This document shows, piece after piece, positions 32,706 to 43,999 of a DNA stretch of 64,000 bases. Made by a program: the position numbers and the translations under genes. How positions within the stretch are numbered: position 1 is the stretch's first letter; each line of letters opens with the position of its first letter. The stretch covers positions 553,105,763-553,169,762 of the forward strand of contig NC_058524.1 in the NCBI RefSeq assembly GCF_904849725.1. Reading direction: 5' to 3'. The notes below the pieces were generated by a model that saw only the letters and a program-made list of their open reading frames with translations, was not told the DNA's origin and did not search any database. The DNA is from Hordeum vulgare subsp. vulgare (taxonomy: Eukaryota > Streptophyta > Magnoliopsida > Poales > Poaceae).

Positions 32706-32855
32706 CCTCCCCGGCAACGGCGCGAGAAAAATGCTGATTGCAATCTCTGGCGATAGCTAGATGAATGCTGATGACAACAAACCTTCCCCTGCAACAACAC
32801 CAGAAGAATGCTGATAGCACTCCCCAGTAATGAAACTAGAAGAATGTTATTGACG
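32706..32855 (-). repeat. Tandem primer-site-like modules at LTR end, Gypsy A
   Basis: Four diverged modules follow each other on the plus strand, each ending AGAARAATGCTGA or close: the true primer site (32706-32737), ATCTCTGGCGATAGCTAGATGAATGCTGA (32743-32771), CCTTCCCCTGCAACAACACC...ATGCTGA (32782-32814) and ACTCCCCAGTAATGAAACTAG...ATGTT (32820-32850). The last three are inside the LTR. Confidence 0.7.
32708..32725 (-). promoter_or_regulatory. Primer-binding site of Gypsy A (tRNA-Asp)
   Basis: Plus-strand TCCCCGGCAACGGCGCGA matches the plant tRNA-Asp 3' end in 17 of 18 bases. It is separated from the LTR end by 9 bases (GAAAAATGC). Confidence 0.9.
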
Positions 32856-34383
32856 GCGCACCAGCGCGTGGGTTCGCAACAGTTTTCAAGGGTAGAGTAT
32901 TCGGCCCAATTTGTTGGTTTACCAATCAGGAGGTGAGAGTATACTCTCAAGTATTAGCAGCTGAATTTGTCAGATTCAACCACACCTGAAAGATTAGTAT
33001 CTGCAAGCAAAGTAGTAACAGCAAAGTAGCGAGTAACGGCAGTGTAATGAGCAATAGCAGCAGCAAGGAACAGCAGTAGTGACAGCAGTAGCAAGTAGCA
33101 ATAGTAGCAAGCGAAAGTAATAGCAACAGTAGTAGAAGCAGCAGAGCAAGACAAGTAACAGCAGTAGCAACAGTAGTAGCAGCAACAGCAGAGCAAAACA
33201 AGTAACAGCAGTAGCAACAGTAGTAGCAGCAGCAGAAGAGCAAGACAAGTAACAGCAGTAGGAAAAACTCGTAGGCAATGGGTCGGTGATTTGTTTGGAT
33301 GATATTCATCATGCAACAGCTATAAAATGGAGAGATATGTGGCTAGCTCCCGTTCGTCAATGTGATGTAGGCATGCATTCCGTGTGTCGTCATACGTGCT
33401 TAGGGAAAAGAACTTGCATGACATCTATTGTCCATCCCTCCCGTGGCAGCGGGGTCCAAAAGGAAACTACATGATATTAAGGTTCTCCTTTTAATAAAGA
33501 ACCGGACCAACGCATTAGCACTTGGTGAACACATGAACTCCTCAAACTATGGTCATCACTGGGAGTGGTTCCGGTTATTGTCACGCCGGGGTTGCCGGAT
33601 CATAACACATAGTAGGTAACTACAACTTGCAAGATCGGACCTAAAACACACATATATTGGTGACAACATAATAATTTCAGATATGAAATCATGGCACTCG
33701 GGCCCTAGTGACAAGCATTAAGCATGGCAAAGTAGGAGCAACATCAATCTCAGAACATAGTGGATACTAGGGATCAATCCCCATCAAAACAAACTCGATT
33801 ACATGATAGATCTCATCCTACTCATCACCGCCCAGAGAGCCTACGAATAGATTACTCACGAATGACGAAGAGCTTCATGGAATTGGAGAGGGAAGAAGGT
33901 TGATGATGACGATGGCGACGATTTCCCCTCTCCGGAGCCCAAGACGGACTCCAGATCTGCCCTCCAGATGAAGAACAGGTGGTGGCGGCGCCTCCGTATC
34001 ACAAACGCGACGAAAAACTTCTCTTTTATTTTTTCTGGGACGAAAGGGATCTTATAGAGCTGGAGTTGGGGCGGCAGAGCCGTCTGGGCCCCACAAACCT
34101 GCCCACCGCCACCAAGGGGGGTGGTGGCGGAGCCAGGGCTTGTGGCCCACTGGCCTCACCCCCTGAGGTGGAACTTGGCGCAGATATTTTTCTTATTTTC
34201 CAAAACTGCTCCCCGCAAATTTTTAGGACGTTTGGAGACCTTTGATTTCTGCACAAAAATAACACCAAGGCAATTCTGCTGAAAATAGCGTCAATCCAGT
34301 TTAGTACCATTCAAATCATGCAAATTAGAGTCCAAAACAAGGGCAAGAGAGTTTGGAAAAGTAGATACGATGGAGACATATCA
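32735..34383 (-). repeat. 5' LTR of Gypsy A
   Basis: Partner of 24323-25968, with the same TG...CA limits (TGATTGCAATCT to GAGACATATCA on plus). The triplet-rich block is at 33000-33260, and a minus-strand TATA-like motif is near 34050. Confidence 0.9.
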
Positions 34384-35512
34384 GATATCCAGATACAATG
34401 TTCATGCTCAAAGTTGGTACTAAATAAAAATTATTGAGGTTTAAAACTAATCCCGAAGGAAGATGTAGAGGTAGTGTGCCGACGACGATCACATCGACGA
34501 TGGAACCTTTCCCGACGCGCATCGTCACCTCGCCCTTTGCCAGTCTCCGCTTATTCCGCAGGTCCTGTTTTGACTTGCAAATGTGAGCAACAACACCGGT
34601 ATCAAATACCCAAGAGCTACTACGAGCGCTAGTAAGGTACACATCAATAACATGTATATCATATATACCTTTGATGTTGCCAGCCTTCTCACAGCTAAGT
34701 ACTTGGGGGTAGTTCCGTTTCAAGTGACTGGTTCCCTTGCTGTAATAGCACTCAGTCTGAGGCTTGGGTCCATTATTGCGCTTCTTCCCGGCAGCTGGTT
34801 TACGGGGCGCGACGACTGCTTTACCGTCCTTATTGAAGTTCTTTTTACTCTTGCCTTTCTTGAAACTGGTGGTCTTATTCGCCATCAACACTTGATGTTC
34901 CTTCTTGATTTCCACCTCCGCTGATCTCAGCATTGAATATAACTCGGGAATGGTCTTTTCCATCCCTTGCATTTTATAATTCATCACGAAGCTTTTGTAG
35001 CTAGGTGGAAGCGAATTGAGGATTCTATCAATAACTGCATCATCCGGAAGATTAACTTCCAGCTAAGACAAATGGATGTGCAACCCAGACATTCTGTGTA
35101 TGTGCTCACTGACATAACTATTTTCCGCCATCTTACAGCTGAAGAACTTGTCGGAGACCTCATATCACTCGACCCGGGCATGAGCTTGGAAAACCAGTTT
35201 GAGCTCCTCGAACATCTCATATGCTCCATGATGCTCAAAATGCTTTTGGAGCCCCGGTTCTAAACTGTAAAGCATACCGCACTGAACCATAGAGTAGTCA
35301 TCAATTCGCGACTGCGAGGCATTCAGAACGTCCTGGGCTGCCGCGGGGATAGGAGGTTCACCTAGCGGTGCATCAAGGACATATGCCTTCTTGGAAGCAA
35401 CGAGGATGAGCTTTAAATTACGAGCCTAGTCCGCATAGTTTCTACCATCGTCTTTCAGCTTGGTTTTCTCTAGGAACGCGTTGAAATTGATGTTGACATG
35501 AGCGTTGGCCAT
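34384..35512 (-). pseudogene. Copia B gag and protease
   Basis: Gag starts at ATG 35512 (MANAHVNINFNAFLE). It continues through RIDDYSMVQCGMLYSLEPGL, HRMSGLHIHLS and LNSLPPSYKSFVMNYKMQGM. A zinc knuckle is degenerate (CYYSKGTSHLKRNYPQ, with two of three Cys lost), and the retropepsin site reads WVFDTGVVAHIC. Stops lie near 35428, 35164 and 35065. Gypsy A interrupts it at 34384, and GAG-pre-integrase resumes at 24322 in a compatible phase once one target duplication is counted. Gag forms the particle; the protease matures it. Confidence 0.85.
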
Positions 35513-36710
35513 TGGATCCACAATATTGTAATGATATTTTTAGACTAAGTTCATGATAATTAAGATCATCTAATCAAATTATTTAATGAACTCGCACTTA
35601 GATTGACATCCCTCTAGTCATCTAAGTGATACATGACCCATGCCGACTACGCCGTGTCCGATCATCACGTGCGACAGACTAGTCATCAATGGTGAACATC
35701 TCCATGTTGATTGCATCTCCATATGACTCATGTTCGACCTTTCGGTTTCTCGTGTTCCAAGGCCATGCATGTACATGCTAGGCTCGTCAAGTCACTGTAC
35801 GTGTTTTCCGTGTGTAAATCTGGCTTACACCCCTTGTTGTGAACGTTAGAATCTATCACACTCGATCATCACGTGGTGCTTCGAGAAAACGATCCTTCGC
35901 ACCGGTGCACACTTAGGGGGAACACTGTTCTTGAAATTTTAGTGAAGGGATCATCTTATTTACTACGGTTATTCTAAGAAAATAAGATATAGAAACATGA
36001 TAAACATCACATGCAATCATATAATGACATGCTATGGCATGATCATCATTGTCACCGGCATGACACCATGATCTCCATCATTGTGTCTTCATTAAGTCGT
36101 CTCGCCAACTATTACTTCTTCTACTATGGCTAACGGTTAGCAATAAAGTAAAGTAATCACATCGCGTTGCATCTCATACAAGAAACTAATACAACTCCTA
36201 TGGCTTCCGTCGGTTGTCATAATAATCGACATGCAAGTCGTGAATCCTATTACAAGAACATGATCAATCTCATACATCTCATATATATCATCACATCCTT
36301 TTTGCCATATCACACCACATAGCATACCCTGCAAAAACAAGTTAGACGTTCTCTAATTGTTGTTGCAAGTTTTACGTGGCTGCTATGGGTTTCTCACAAG
36401 AACGTTTCTTACCTACGTCACGGCCACAATGTTGATATGCCAATGCTATTTACCCTTCATAAGGACCCTTTTCATCGAATCCAATTCGACTAAAGTGGGA
36501 GAGACATACACACGCTAGCCACCTTATGCAACAAGTGCATGTCAGGCGGTGGAACCAGTCTCACGTAAGCGTACGTGTAAATATGGTTCGGGCCGGTTCA
36601 TCCCACAATACCGCCGAAAAAAGACTGGACTAGTAACGACAATCAATCGACAAAATCATCGCCCACAACTTTTGTGTTCCACTCGTGCATAGAATCTACG
36701 CATAGACCTA
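35513..36710 (-). other. Untranslated leader of Copia B
   Basis: About 1.2 kb between primer site and gag start, without a long frame. It is alignable in places with the leader of Copia C (for example the CACTCGATCATCACGTGGTGCTTCGAG region versus 43620-43670). Long leaders are normal in BARE/Angela elements. Confidence 0.65.
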
Positions 36711-36722
36711 GCTCAGATGCCA
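36711..36722 (-). promoter_or_regulatory. Primer-binding site of Copia B
   Basis: Minus strand TGGCATCTGAGC, two changes from TGGTATCAGAGC (initiator tRNA-Met), one base after the LTR end. Confidence 0.8.
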
Positions 36723-36723
36723 C

Positions 36724-38396
36724 TGTTTGGGAACTTAGTAATAATTCAAAAAAATTCCCACGTCACACCAAGATCTAACTAGGAGAAAACAGCAATGAGA
36801 GAGGTAGAGCATCTTCATACTATTGAAGATCGCAAAGCGGAAGCGTTACTACGAACACGGTTGATGGAGTCGTACTCGTGGCAATCCGATCAAACACCGA
36901 ACGTTCGGTGTCTCCGCGTTCGACACACCTACAGCCCGGGGAGGTCTCCTCCTTCTTGATCTAGAAAGGAGTGAGGAGAAGTTGAGGGAGAACTCCGGCA
37001 GCACGACGGCATGGTGGCGATGGGATTTGCGGTTCTCCGGCAGGGCTTCGCCAAGCACCGTGGAGAAGGAGAGGTGGAGAGGTAGGGCTGCGTCGAGGAG
37101 AGAGAGACGTGTGTGTGCAGGCCTCCCAATACCTCCACTATATATAGGAGGGAGGGAGTAGGGGTGCGGCCACCCCTAGGGAAACCCTAGGTGGTGCGGC
37201 AGCCCTAGGAGGAGGAGGGGGCGGCCACCACGCCCTAGGATTTGGCCGTTGCACCTTGGGCCACCTCCCTTCGGCTCGCACCAGCTACCAAGGGCTGGTT
37301 CCCTTCTCCTTTCAGCCCATTTACCCTCCGTGACAAGTGGACCCCCGGTACCCTTTGGGTGGTCCCCGTACAATACCGATAAACCCCGAAGATTTCCGAC
37401 GACCGAAACTGGACTTCCCATATATAAATCTTTACCTCCGGACCATTTCAGAACAGCTCGTGATGTCCGAGATCTGAACCGGGACTCCGAACAACCTTCA
37501 CTAACCACATATACTATTCCCATAACAACTCTAGCGTCACTGAACCTTAAGTGTGTAGACCCTATGGGTTCGGTAACCATGCAGACATGACCGAGACATC
37601 TGTCTGGCCAATAACCAACAACGGGATCAGGATACCCATGTTGGCTCCCACATGTTTCGATGATCTCATCGGATGAACCACGATATCGAGGATTCACTCA
37701 ATCCCATATGCAATTCCCATTGTCTATCAGTATGACACTTTCCCGATATTCGATCGCCGGTATCCCTATACCTTGTTCATTCTTTTTACTGGCAAGTCTC
37801 TTTACTCGTTTCGTAACACATCACCCTATGGCTAACTCCTTAGTCACATTGAGCTCATTATGATGATGTATTACCGAGTGGGCCTAGAGATACCTCTCCG
37901 TCACACAAAGCGACAAATCCCAGTCTCGATTCGTACCAACCAAATAGACACTTTTGGAGATACCTGTAGTGCACCTTTCTAATCACCCAGTTACGTTGTG
38001 ATGTTTGATACACCCAAAGCACTCCTACGTTATCCTAGAGTTTCACTATCTCATGGTCTAAGGAAATGATACTTGACATTATAAAAGCTTTAGCAGATGA
38101 ACTACATGATCTTGTGCTATGGTTAGGATTGGGTCGTATCCATCACATCATTCTCCTAATGATGTGATCCTGTTATCATTGACATCCAATGTCCATGATA
38201 AGGAAACCATGACCATCTATTGATCAACGAGCTAGTCAACCAGAGGCTCAATAGGGACATGTTGTGGTCTATGTATTCACACATGTATTATGGTTTCCGG
38301 TTAATGCATTTATAGCATGAATAATATACAATTATCATGAACAAGGAAATATAATAATAACCACTTTATTATTGCCTCTAGGGCATATTTCCAACA
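36724..38396 (-). repeat. 5' LTR of Copia B
   Basis: Plus-strand limits TGTTTGGGAACTTAG and GGCATATTTCCAACA. The promoter TATA box (minus strand TATATAG) is at about 37138-37146, in CCTCCACTATATATAGGAGG. Partner of 19704-21424. Confidence 0.9.
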
Positions 38397-39170
38397 CTTC
38401 CCGTATCTAGACTAGCGGATTTTGGTTTCAATGTGCTATTTATGGAAGTTGACTGCTAAGTGTTTCATCGTGATAATCATAACATGGTCTTTACTGCCTT
38501 TCGTAGAGGTGATCTATACATTGTCGTTTTCACTAAAAAAATCCAAACCTTGTACATGTTTTATTGCAAAATCTTCTAAAGGGTGGTTATGGCATAAAAG
38601 GCTAGGACATGTTGGTATGCGTAATCTTGACATGCTTATCGAAGTTGATCATATTATTGGTGTTAAAGGTGTTATCTTTGACAAAGATAGACTTTGTAGT
38701 GATTTTCAAGAAGGAAAACAAGTCGGTGGAAGTCATCTCGTGAATAACATCATGACTACTAGAAGGCCACTCAAGCTGCTTCACATGGACCTCTTTGGTC
38801 CCAACGCTTACAAGAGCCTCGTTGGAAACACTTATCTAGTTATCGTTGATGATTTTTCCATATTTATGTGGGTATTCTTTCTTGATGACAAGTAGCATGT
38901 ACAAAATATCTTCAAGAACTTCGCTCGGAAAACACAAATTTAGTTTGAAGTGAAGATCAAGAAACTTCGAACCGACAACGGATCGGAGTTCAAGAACACA
39001 AATGTGTATACTTTTATTGACGAAGAGGGTATCTCACATGAGTTCTCGGCGATGTACACACCTCAATAAAATGGATTTGTTGAGAGGAAGAACCGGACTC
39101 TCATAGAGATGGCTAGAATGATGCTTGACGTGCAAGTTGCCAAGACACTTTTGGGCTGAAGACGTGCAAG
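38397..39170 (+). pseudogene. Copia D GAG-pre-integrase and integrase core
   Basis: The host resumes after Copia B. The frame 38422-38895 gives GAG-pre-integrase (GWLWHKRLGHVGMRNLDML, CSDFQEGKQ) and the start of the integrase core with its first Asp (KLLHMDLFGPNAYKSL) and VIVDDFSIFMWVFFL. After a TAG at 38893-38895 the phase continues: KKLRTDNGSEFKN (second catalytic Asp), EGISHEFSAMYTPQ, then an in-frame TAA, GFVERKNRTLIEMARMML (catalytic Glu). A frameshift leads to a PRHFWAED-type motif, cut by Copia C at 39171. Integrase would insert the cDNA. Confidence 0.85.
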
Positions 39171-40983
39171 TGTGTGGTTTCCTAGAGGCAATAATAAATT
39201 GGTTATTATTATATTTCCTTGTTCTTGATAATCGTTTATTATCCATGCTAGAATTGTATTGATTCGAAACTGAAATACATGTGTGGATACATAGACAACA
39301 CAACTGTCCCTAATGAGCCTCTAGTTGACTAGCTCGTTGATCAAAGATGGTCAAGGTTTCCTAGCCATAGGCAAGTGTTGTCACTTGATAACGGGATCAC
39401 ATCATTAGGAGAATAATGTGATGGACAAGACCCAAACTATAAACGTAGCACATGATCGTGTCAGTTTATTGCTACTATTTTTTGCATGTCAATGTATCTC
39501 TTCCTATGACCATGAGATCATGTAACTCCCGGACACCGGAGGAATACCTTGTGTGTATCAAACGTCGTAAAGTTACTGGGTGACTATAAAGGTTCTCTAC
39601 AAGTATCTCCAAAGGCGTCAGTTGGGTTGGCATGGATCAAGACTGGGATTTGTCACTCCGTGTGACAGAGAGGTATCCCCGGGCCCACTCGGTAATACAA
39701 CATCACAACAAGCCTTGCAAGCAATGTGACTAAGGAGTTATTTATGGGATATTGTATTACGGTACGAGTAAACAGACTTGCCGGTAACGAGATTGAACTA
39801 GGTATGGAGATATCGATGATCAAATCTCGGGCAAGTAACATACCGAAGGACAAAGGGAACATCATAAGGGATTAAATGAATCCTTGACATAGAGGTTCAA
39901 CCGACAGAGATCTTTGTAGAATATATTGGAGACAATATGGACATACAGGTCCCGCTATTGCTTATTGACCGGGGAGTGTCTCAGGTCATGTCTGCATAGT
40001 TCTCGAACCCGCAGGGTCTGCACACTTAAGGTTCGGTGACATTTCGGTATTATTGAGTTATGTGTGTTTGGTAACCGAAAGTTGTTCGGAGTCCCGAATG
40101 AGATCCCGGACATCACGAGGAGCTCCGGAATGGTCTGGAGGTAAAGATTGATATATAGGAAAGTGTGTTTCGAACTCCAGAAAAGTTTCACGCATTTCCG
40201 GGAGTGTATCGGAAGTGACGAATGGGTTCCGGGGGTCCACCAGGTGGGCCCACCCACCCCAAAGGGTCTCATGGGCTGTGGAAGGATGTGGACGAGCCCT
40301 TAGTGGGCTGGCCGAAGCCTCCACTAAACCAAGGCAGATTGGAGGTGGGAAGGAAAGAAACCCAAAGGTGGAAAAGGTGGAAAGGGTTTCCAAGTGGAGA
40401 GGAGGAATCCTACTCCTAGTAGGATTGGAGTAGGACTCCTCCACCTCCAATTTCGGCCAAACCTTGAGGGTTTGAGGTTGCCTCCTCCCCTATAGTAGAG
40501 GTTTTAGAGCTGAGGGTAACTCTAATTGCCACGTGCTCCGTCTACTTCTCTCTAGATCTGTTTCTCCTCTAGCCTAGTTTGGCGTTGCTTAAGCGAAGCC
40601 CTGCTGGATTAGTTCACCACCACCACCACCATGCTGCAGTGCTGGAGAAATCATCTAGCTCTCCGCCCCTCTTTCTAGATCAAGAAGGCGGAGATCTTCA
40701 TCGAGCTATACGTGTGCTGAACACGGAGGTGCCGTCCCTTTGGAATTAGATCGGGATGGATCGTGATGGGATCGCGGGACGGATCGTGATGAGATCGCGG
40801 GACGGGCTGCGATTTGGATCACAAAGACGTTCCACTACATCAACCGTGTTATATACGCTTCCGCTTAGCGATCTACAAGGGTATGTAGATTCACTCTCCC
40901 CTCTCGTAGATGATCATCACCATGGATAGGTATTGCCTGTGCGTAGGACAAATTTTTTGTTTCCCATGCTACGTTTCCCAACA
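39171..40983 (+). repeat. 5' LTR of Copia C
   Basis: Starts TGTGTGGTTTCCTAGAGGCAATAATAAA (a few bases shorter than the family's TGTTGGAAATATGCCCTAGAGG) and ends ACGTTTCCCAACA before the primer site. Confidence 0.85.
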
Positions 40984-40984
40984 G

Positions 40985-40996
40985 TGGTATGAGAAC
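40985..40996 (+). promoter_or_regulatory. Primer-binding site of Copia C
   Basis: TGGTATGAGAAC, two changes from the initiator tRNA-Met complement, directly after the LTR. Confidence 0.75.
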
Positions 40997-43900
40997 TTAG
41001 TTCATGCGTAGTTGATATCTCGAGTAGAACACAAAAGAGTTTGTGGGTGTGGATGTTCAATTTGCTTCCCTCCTTAGTCTTTTGTTGATTCGGCGGTATT
41101 GTTGGATTGAAGCGGCCCGGACCAACTTTACTCGTACGCTTATGAGAGACCGGTTTCATCGACTGGCATGCAACTTGTTGCATAAAGATGAATGGCGTGT
41201 GTCTGTTTCTTCAACTTTACTTGAATCGGATTTGACCGAGGCGGTCCTTGGAGAAGGTTAAATATCAATTTGCATATCCCGTTGTGGCTTTGTGTAAGTA
41301 AGATGCGATCATACTAGATACCCACAGCAGCCACGTAAAACATGCAACAACAAATTAGAGGACGTCTAACATGTTTTTGCAGGGTATGCATGTGATGTGA
41401 TATGGCCAATGACATCATATGATATATTGGATGTATGAGATGATCATGTTGTAATAGTTAAATATCGACTTGCACGTCGATGCTACGTCAACCGGCAGGA
41501 GTCATAGGGTTGTCTTTAAACTAACGTTTGTGCTTGCAGATGCTTTTACTATATCGCTAGGTTGTAGCTTTATTAGTAATTGTTGGGGAACGTTGCATGG
41601 GAAAAAAATTCCTACGCACACGAAAACCTATCATGGTGATTTCCATCTACGACTGGAGATTAGATCTATGTACCCTTGTAGATCGCACAACGAGGAGCGT
41701 TAAGAAACACAGTTGAAGTAGTGGAACGTCTTCACGTCTCTTGAACCGTTGCACGAACCGTCCCGCGATCCGTCCCATGATCCGTTCTGATCTAGCACCG
41801 AACGGACGGCACCTCCGCGTTCAGCACACGTACAGCTCGACGATGATCTCGGCCTTCTTGATCCAGCAAGGAAGACGGAGAAGTAGATGAGTTCCCCAGC
41901 AGCGTGATGGCGCTCCGGTGGTGATGATGATCTAGTCCTGCAAGGCTCCGCCCGAGCTCCGCACGTGGCAAAGTTGTGTATCAAAAATCCCTAAACCACC
42001 ACTTTATATAGGAGGGAGGGGGAAGGGCTAGCCTTGAGGGACAAGGCCCTTAAGGTGCACCGGCCGCCAGGAAGAGGAGGACTCCTCCTCCAATTTGGTT
42101 TGGGAAGGAGGAGTCCTCCTCTTCCTTCCCACCTCCCTCTTTCCTTTTTCTTTTTCTTTCCTTTTTCTTTTTCTTTTCTTTTGGTATTTTCTTTATGTGG
42201 CGCCATAGCCCTCTTGGGCTAACTCCACCAGCCCACTAAGGATTTGTGGCGCCACCCTAGGTCCTTGGGCTCACTCCCAGGTGGGTGGGCCCCTCCCGGT
42301 GAACACTGAGAATCCGTTCGTCACTCCCGGTACACTGCCGGTAATGCCCGAAAATTTTCAGTGACCAAATGAAACCATCCTATATATCAATCTTCGTTTC
42401 TGGACCATTCCGGAAAGCCTCGTGATGTTCATGATCTCATCTGGGACTCCGAACAACATTAGTTAACCACACATATAACTCAACTATACTAAAACATCAT
42501 CGAACCTTAACTGTGCACACCCTGTGGGTTCGAGAACTATGCAGACATGACCCGAGAGACTCCTCGGTCAATATACAATAGCGGGACCTGGATGCCCATA
42601 TTGGATCCTACATATTCTCCGAAGGTCTTATCGGTTGAACCTCAGTGTCAAGGATTCATATAATCCCGTATGTCATTCCCTTTGTCCTTCGGTATGTTAC
42701 TTGCCCGAGATTCGATCGTCGGTATCCGCATACCTATTTCAATCTCATTACCAGCAAGTCTCTTTACTCGTTCCGTAATAAAATATCCCGTGACTTACAC
42801 GTAGTCACATTGCTTGCAAGGCTTGTGTTATGTTGTATTACTGTGTGGGCCCCGAGATACCTCTCCGTCACACGGAGTGACAAATCCCAGTCTTGATCCA
42901 TACTAACTCAATGGACACCTTCGGAGATACCTGTAGAGCACCTTTATAGTCACCCAGTTACGTTGCGACATTTGATGCACATAAGGTATTCCTCCGGTGC
43001 CAGTGAGTTATATGATCTCATGGTCATAGGAATAAATACTTGACACACAGAAAACAATAGCAATAAAATGACACGATCAATATGCTGCATTCATAGTTTG
43101 GGTCTAGTACATCACATAATTCTTCTAATGATGTGATCCAGTTATCAAGCAACAACACTTGCACATAGGCAGAAAACCTTAACTACCATTGGTCAACTGG
43201 CTAGCCAACTAGAGGCTTGCTAGGGACATTGTTTTGTCTATGTATCCACACATGTATCTATGTTTTCATTCAATACAATTATAGCATGGATAATAAACGA
43301 TTATCTTTAAACATGAAATATAATAATAACTATTTATCATTGCCTCTAGGGCATATTTCCAACAGTAATAGCATAGATAGCGCGACAAGCTCGATGGCGG
43401 CACGATGATGGAGATCATGGTGCGGCGCCGGTGATGACGGAGATCATGCCGGTGCTTTGGAGATGGAGATCAAGAAGCACAAGTTCATGGACATATCAAG
43501 TCACTTATGATTTGCATGTGATGTCAATCCTCTTATGCACCTTATTTTTCTTAGAATGGCGGTAGCATTATAAGGTAATTCCTCACTAAAATTTCAAGAT
43601 AAAGTTGTGTTCTCCCCGAGTGTGCACCATTGCGACAGTTCGTCGTTTCGAGACACCGAGTGATGATCGGGTGTGATAGACTCAACGTTCACATACAACG
43701 TGTGCAAAACAGTTGCACACGCGGAACACTCGGGTTACACTTGACGAGCTTAGCATGTACAGACATGGCCTTGGAACACAAGAGACCAAAAGGTCGAGCA
43801 TGAATCATACAGTTGATATGATCAACATGGAGATGTTCACCATTGAAACTAATCTCAACTCATGTGATGATCGGACCTGAGTTAGTGGATTTGGATCATG

Positions 43901-43999
43901 CGCCACTCGAATGACTAGAGGGGTGTCCATTTGAGTGGGAGTTCTTAAGTAATATGATTAATTGAACTCATTACCATGAACATAGTCAAAAGGTCTTTG
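40997..43999 (+). other. Leader of Copia C, split by solo LTR G
   Basis: Non-coding leader at 40997-41580 and 43365-43999. It includes TGTTCTCCCCGAGTGTGCACC and TGATCGGGTGTGATAGA segments shared with the inverted leader of Copia B. No long frame. Confidence 0.6.
41581..43364 (-). repeat. Solo LTR G (BARE/WIS-like), minus orientation
   Basis: A lone 1784-bp LTR with plus-strand limits TGTTGGGGAACGTTGC and GGGCATATTTCCAACA, flanked by perfect 5-bp duplications GTAAT (41576-41580 and 43365-43369). No PBS, internal region or second LTR is present, so it is the product of LTR-LTR recombination that removed a whole Copia. It is related to the LTRs of the surrounding Copia C but inverted. Confidence 0.95.

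Larger units (their letters stand above)
24323..34383 (-). mobile_element. Gypsy A, non-autonomous gag-protease element with accessory ORF
   Basis: A complete minus-strand Gypsy element: 5' LTR 32735-34383 (1649 bp), tRNA-Asp primer site, gag-protease (29704-32657), LTR-like spacer, accessory ORF (27897-28964), non-coding 3' zone, and 3' LTR 24323-25968 (1646 bp). No reverse transcriptase, RNase H or integrase motif occurs in the internal 6.8 kb. Flanking host bases are GAGAT (24318-24322) and GATAT (34384-34388), a 4/5 duplication. The host is Copia B, split between protease and GAG-pre-integrase. It resembles the Sabrina/Athila-lineage elements of Triticeae (recall). Seven mismatches in the 114 LTR bases 25855-25968 against the other LTR suggest it is older than H. 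Confidence 0.9.
19704..38396 (-). mobile_element. Copia B (BARE/Angela-like), nearly complete, contains Gypsy A
   Basis: A minus-strand Copia with both LTRs, PPT, pol, gag, leader and PBS. LTRs are 1721 bp (19704-21424) and 1673 bp (36724-38396), both TG...CA, with TGTTGGAAATATGCCC-like starts. Host bases flanking it are CTTTC (19699-19703) and CTTCC (38397-38401), a 4/5 target duplication. The host on both sides is Copia D, joining protease to GAG-pre-integrase. Gypsy A splits it at 24323-34383. Removing A leaves about 8.6 kb, the normal size for this family. Confidence 0.9.

Noticed and set aside
42034..42222. ORFs on both strands around a CTTTTTCTTTT tract
   Set aside because: A pyrimidine-rich tract inside solo LTR G, with low-complexity Lys/Glu or Phe/Ser translations.
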